Assembly (NCBI GenBank): GCA_003149345.1
Contig: QFWI01000008.1
Span: 62,001-126,000, forward strand
Origin: Vampirovibrio chlorellavorus
GTDB lineage: Bacteria > Cyanobacteriota > Vampirovibrionia > Vampirovibrionales > Vampirovibrionaceae
Direction: 5' to 3'
DNA: 64,000 nt
The notes below the pieces were generated by a model. That model saw only the letters and a program-made list of their open reading frames with translations. It did not search any database and had not been told where the DNA came from. How positions within the stretch are numbered: position 1 is the first letter of the stretch; every line of letters begins with the position of its first letter. This document shows, in pieces, positions 61,163 to 64,000 of this stretch. The position numbers were made by a program, and so were the translations under genes.

Positions 61163-61933
61163 ATGCCAACGACTAAAAAAAGTGTAAAGCCTTCCAAAAG
61201 TAAGCCCAAAGTATCCAGTCTTAACCGTCTGGAAAGTCTTTTGGAAGAGACCGAGCAAGAACTGGAGCGGTTGAGCCCCCAAATAGAAAAGTTGGAAAAA
61301 CAGGTCGAAAAGCTGCGGCAACTCAGGATAGAGAAACAAAAACTCATTACGCTTAAATTAAGTCTTCAGTCTATTCTAGAGAATTACAGTGACACTAAAG
61401 TGACACTAGAGAGTGATTACACACTAGAAAATTACTTGCCTTACGGAACAGCGTCGAGCAGAACGCTTCATTCTCCCATGGCGGGATGGCAGGGAAGCAT
61501 GAGCTATAACCACCCTCCATTCCCAGCGCCTCGGCAGCAGACTGGGACATTCATCCCAGACATGGCCTTTCAGCAAGTGAGTCAGGTGTTACGAAAAAGA
61601 AATTCGCTCAATTACGAACTGTTTCGAGCCATTGTGTTCAACGGTGGTCAGGCATCCACTGAGCAGATTAAGCAATATCTGGTGGAACATCAAATCACGC
61701 AACCCGCCAGCGGCCAGGGCTTTGAAGCGGTAGAGCTGACGGATATCTCCTCCCGGGTCAATTACCTGGTGCGCAAAGGCTTGGTCAACCCGGACGGGCG
61801 GGGGAACTTCGTCTCCTGCCTGGGCTGGCTGGTGGATGGTTTATCCACACCCGCGAACGCTGCGCATCCAGAAAATCAGCAGGATTCCGGGCAGGAATCC
61901 TGGGCAATGGCGAGCAGCCCTCCTGAGGCCTAA
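61163..61933 (+). CDS. Coiled-coil protein with C-terminal winged-helix-like region
   Basis: Not recognised. 256 residues: basic start (KKSVKPSKSKPKV), a heptad-rich coiled coil (~20-72: LLEETEQELERLSPQIEKLE, KQVEKLRQLRIEKQKLITLK), a Tyr/Pro/Ser-rich linker, and a C-terminal ~90-residue helical domain (NSLNYELFRAIVFNGGQAST, EQIKQYLVEHQIT, ISSRVNYLVRKGLVNPDGRG, NFVSCLGW) with the helix-helix-turn-helix-wing pattern of DNA-binding winged helices. Could be a DNA-binding structural protein. Convergent with the YgfZ-TPR gene. Confidence 0.75.
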   Translation: MPTTKKSVKPSKSKPKVSSLNRLESLLEETEQELERLSPQIEKLEKQVEKLRQLRIEKQKLITLKLSLQSILENYSDTKVTLESDYTLENYLPYGTASSRTLHSPMAGWQGSMSYNHPPFPAPRQQTGTFIPDMAFQQVSQVLRKRNSLNYELFRAIVFNGGQASTEQIKQYLVEHQITQPASGQGFEAVELTDISSRVNYLVRKGLVNPDGRGNFVSCLGWLVDGLSTPANAAHPENQQDSGQESWAMASSPPEA

Positions 61934-61946
61934 TCAGGCCAGCGTC

Positions 61947-63704
61947 TTACTCCGTCCGATTGGAGAGGGCCTGCAGATGAGCCTGCATGGTTTTCAGCGG
62001 CATTAAATCCCCTTTGGCCGCAGCCACTTCAATGCCCTGTTCTAAAATGGTTCGGGCTTGCTCAGTCTGCCCAGTGGCATCCAGACACTTAGCCAGTGAT
62101 GCATACCCTACCGAATGTTTGGGTTGGGACTTTAGCGTTTTTTGAAAAGGCTCGATGGCCTGGGCGTATTCCTGTAATTCCAGGTGAGCCGACCCTAAAC
62201 CGAAATTACCCAAGGGATCTTCGGGGTTGAACTTGAGGGCCTCCTGAAACATGGCAATGCGTTCCCGCAAAGCCAGCTCCTTTTTCTGGCGCTCCGCTTC
62301 CAAATCAACCGTCAGATCACCCGCTTTGGCCTTTTCACGCATGGCGGCCCGAAAAGCGGCGGAGGTGGCCTTGGCTTTTTCCTCTTCCGCCTTTTCCTTG
62401 TCGCCCAGCTTCATGTAGAAAATGGACAAATTGGTGTGGGCCAGCACATGATCAGGGTCCAGCGCCAACAACTGATTCATCAGCGCAATGGCCTCATCGT
62501 ACTCTTCATGGCGTGACAGAATCACACCCAAAGCCTCATAAGCGGCCAGTAAATCCGGCTGTAAGGCCAACGCCTGACGCAGCTTGTCAATGGCCGCCTC
62601 ATCCTGTCCTTCTGAAAACAGCGTCAAGCCCTGGTTCAACAGTGTCTGGCCATCGGACTCGCCGCCAGGGGGATGATAAAAGGGCAACAAGCACACTTCC
62701 GCGTTGTAGGTTTGCCCGTCAATCTCCAGTGACAGGCTTTTGCCTGGAATGCGTTCCTTTTTACCCAGGTAAGCCATGGCGATCAGTCGCTTTAGAGTGG
62801 GTGCGTAAACCACGCTGGCCAAGCGTCCCACCACTTTTTCGTCCATGCGGCAAGCCGCGCCCGATGCCGGGGCGGTGGTTAAATCCGGGGAAAATAACAA
62901 ACCCACCAAGGCCTGTTGCAGCATACCGTAGGTTTTAACCCGGGCGATGGTTTCCTGGCCCAGATAACAACCCTTGCTGTAACTGACCGCTTCTCGCTCC
63001 AGTCCGGTTTCCGGGAGCAGGGTGTCAAAGTCATAATCCTGACCAAACCGGGGCTGCCCGGCCTCCACCCGCAGCGCTTCCCAGCAAGCCGTGGAAATTA
63101 GGGTACCATGGGCTTTTTGCGAGGCCGAAATCAGGTTCGCTTTAAAAGCGTCCCCTTGCTCACGGGGCACCCAGCACACAAACCCGTCATCTCCCAGCAT
63201 TGCCCGACGAATCATCCGAACGGACACCCCCAGAAGCTCGACAGGCAAACAATCGTAGGGGCGCAAGGGCAGGGATGCGCCTGGGTCGGCAAGCAGGGTT
63301 TTCAGAAACGCCGCGCTCTCCGGCCCCTGAATGGCCCACAAGTCGTAAGCGTTGGATTGATCCTGGCACTGAAAGTTCTCCAGAATGTGGAATTTTTCAA
63401 TCTGAGCCACGGCATTTTCAGCCTCGGCCTGATCAATCATCATCCACAGGACATCGTCCATCCGGTACAAGTCCAGGATGCACTGAATTTTGCCCTGACG
63501 ATCCAGCACCGCGTTCCGATGCCCCTGCCCTGGCTTGAGGGCCAGCACATCGTTGCTGAGTCGATTGTTCAAAAACCGAATAGCATCCGGGCCGGTAAAC
63601 TGGTACAGGGCGAATTGTGGTAGAGGCGACACACCGAATCTCAGGCGAGTCAGCTCAGCTTCCGCCAGAACATCCGGCATACAAGCGGCGGACAGAAATG
63701 TCAT
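61947..63704 (-). CDS. YgfZ/GcvT-like folate-binding protein fused to TPR repeats
   Basis: 585 residues. N-terminal ~340 residues match YgfZ/IBA57, which acts with folate in iron-sulfur cluster assembly: LYQFTGPDAIRFLNNRLSND, VLDRQGKIQCILDLYRMDD, and the signature SYSKGCYLGQETIARVKTYG with its conserved Cys. From ~350 to the end follow TPR units (LNQGLTLFSEGQDEAAIDKL, AYEALGVILSRHEEYDEAIA, VLAHTNLSIFYMKLGDKEKA, GNFGLGSAHLELQEYAQAIE, YASLAKCLDATGQTEQARTI). Ordinary YgfZ is ~325 residues with no TPR. The monothiol glutaredoxin gene ends 11 bases upstream on the same strand, a functional partner in Fe-S transfer. Confidence 0.88.
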   Translation of the reverse strand: MTFLSAACMPDVLAEAELTRLRFGVSPLPQFALYQFTGPDAIRFLNNRLSNDVLALKPGQGHRNAVLDRQGKIQCILDLYRMDDVLWMMIDQAEAENAVAQIEKFHILENFQCQDQSNAYDLWAIQGPESAAFLKTLLADPGASLPLRPYDCLPVELLGVSVRMIRRAMLGDDGFVCWVPREQGDAFKANLISASQKAHGTLISTACWEALRVEAGQPRFGQDYDFDTLLPETGLEREAVSYSKGCYLGQETIARVKTYGMLQQALVGLLFSPDLTTAPASGAACRMDEKVVGRLASVVYAPTLKRLIAMAYLGKKERIPGKSLSLEIDGQTYNAEVCLLPFYHPPGGESDGQTLLNQGLTLFSEGQDEAAIDKLRQALALQPDLLAAYEALGVILSRHEEYDEAIALMNQLLALDPDHVLAHTNLSIFYMKLGDKEKAEEEKAKATSAAFRAAMREKAKAGDLTVDLEAERQKKELALRERIAMFQEALKFNPEDPLGNFGLGSAHLELQEYAQAIEPFQKTLKSQPKHSVGYASLAKCLDATGQTEQARTILEQGIEVAAAKGDLMPLKTMQAHLQALSNRTE

Positions 63705-63715
63705 CTGGGATGGCC

Positions 63716-64000
63716 CTAAGCGGCAGGCCCGTTCGGGAACGCTTCTTTTAAAATGGCTTGTAACTCGCCATTTTCGGCCATGGGGCCCAAAATGTCCGTA
63801 TCGCCGTAGAATTTACCGTTGATGAAGACCTTGGGTAACGTGGGCCAGTTGGTCATCTCGGTCAGTACAGCCCGTTTATCCATATCGTGCAGTACATTGA
63901 CCACTTCAAACGGGTAGCCGTACTGGCTGAGGAATTGGATGGTCTCCACGGTGAAACCGCACATGGGCATATCTTTGGTACCCTTGCCGTAAAAAATAAT
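63716..64000 (-). CDS. grxD: Monothiol glutaredoxin (N-terminus outside window)
   Basis: Partial: the frame continues past the window end (reads IIFYGKGTKD before MPMCGFTVET). CGFT is the Grx4/GrxD-type monothiol active site that binds a glutathione-ligated 2Fe-2S cluster; TLPKVFINGKFYGDTDIL contains the cis-Pro and the glutathione-binding region. It passes clusters to carriers such as the ISCA/IBA57(YgfZ) system, matching its neighbour. The internal ATG at 63970 is not the true start because the KGT motif lies before it. Confidence 0.92.
   Translation of the reverse strand: MIFYGKGTKDMPMCGFTVETIQFLSQYGYPFEVVNVLHDMDKRAVLTEMTNWPTLPKVFINGKFYGDTDILGPMAENGELQAILKEAFPNGPAA

Noticed and set aside
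1..64000. CRISPR array
   Set aside because: I found no regularly spaced direct repeats with unique spacers; the five dispersed repeats are far apart and the tandem repeats are short simple-sequence tracts.

Overview
The window reads as a bacterial chromosome segment of moderate-to-high GC with dense coding, many TTG/GTG starts and no obvious prophage or transposase. Gene content (DUF151 bifunctional nuclease, a radical-SAM TIGR03960 gene next to an Rne/Rng-family RNase, OmpR-type regulator/kinase pair, PilM-N/PilO type IV pilus genes, many TPR proteins, S-layer-homology protein, no photosynthesis genes) suggests a non-photosynthetic relative of Cyanobacteria (Vampirovibrionia/Melainabacteria, possibly Vampirovibrio-like). 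This is inference from family content, not a database result.

Layout. 0-9.6 kb: the 3' end of a UDP-sugar dehydrogenase, an orphan helical protein, a frameshifted nucleotidyltransferase relic, a GNAT acetyltransferase, then leftward xseA-xseB-glpK, a bifunctional nuclease, a signal peptidase I carrying a Clp-N-like domain, and a protein whose receiver and GGDEF domains have both lost their catalytic residues. Divergent from it is a TPR-GAF-HD-GYP protein (9.6-12.2 kb). 13.2-19.7 kb: a leucine/isovalerate catabolic operon (methylcrotonyl-CoA carboxylase beta, methylglutaconyl-CoA hydratase, a carboxylase alpha subunit split into separate biotin carboxylase and biotin carrier genes, HMG-CoA lyase) ending in its own biotin ligase. 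19.9-21.3 kb: a CADD/heme-oxygenase-fold diiron protein with an Lrp/AsnC regulator. 21.4-23.9 kb: a sulfide/persulfide operon (SqrR/BigR-type ArsR repressor, rhodanese-DUF2892, ETHE1-like persulfide dioxygenase, TauE exporter) with a palindromic operator. 24-31 kb: exported helical protein, ETF beta/alpha (electron acceptor for acyl-CoA dehydrogenases, fitting the leucine pathway), cNMP-binding protein, SLH protein, glycine-zipper protein, family-5-like uracil-DNA glycosylase. 31-33.8 kb: small exported CxxC protein, Rha-like protein, tRNA-Val, 5-formyl-THF cyclo-ligase, XRE regulator. 34-36.3 kb: PilM-PilN fusion and PilO. 36.6-45 kb: TPR proteins, radical SAM/DUF2344 protein, RNase E/G. 45-51.4 kb: 2Fe-2S ferredoxin, flavin reductase, DUF167, double-thioredoxin protein, a 2-isopropylmalate synthase lacking the leucine regulatory domain, ComEA-like HhH protein, Pro/Met-rich protein, sigma-70-family factor. 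51.5-58 kb: two coupled orphan structural-looking proteins, response regulator and histidine kinase, and a protein strikingly like eukaryotic mitochondrial fission process protein 1 (MTFP1/MTP18). 58.5-64 kb: MnmD-type methyltransferase, TPR protein, coiled-coil protein, YgfZ-TPR fusion and a monothiol glutaredoxin (both tied to Fe-S biogenesis).

Two observations stand out. First, the MTFP1-like protein at 56950-58077. Second, a family of five dispersed ~140-150 bp inverted-repeat elements (515, 19671, 45159, 50067, 53707) whose stem sequences differ between copies but co-vary within each copy, three of them sitting between convergent genes. All domain assignments were made by reading the translated sequences; no searches were run.
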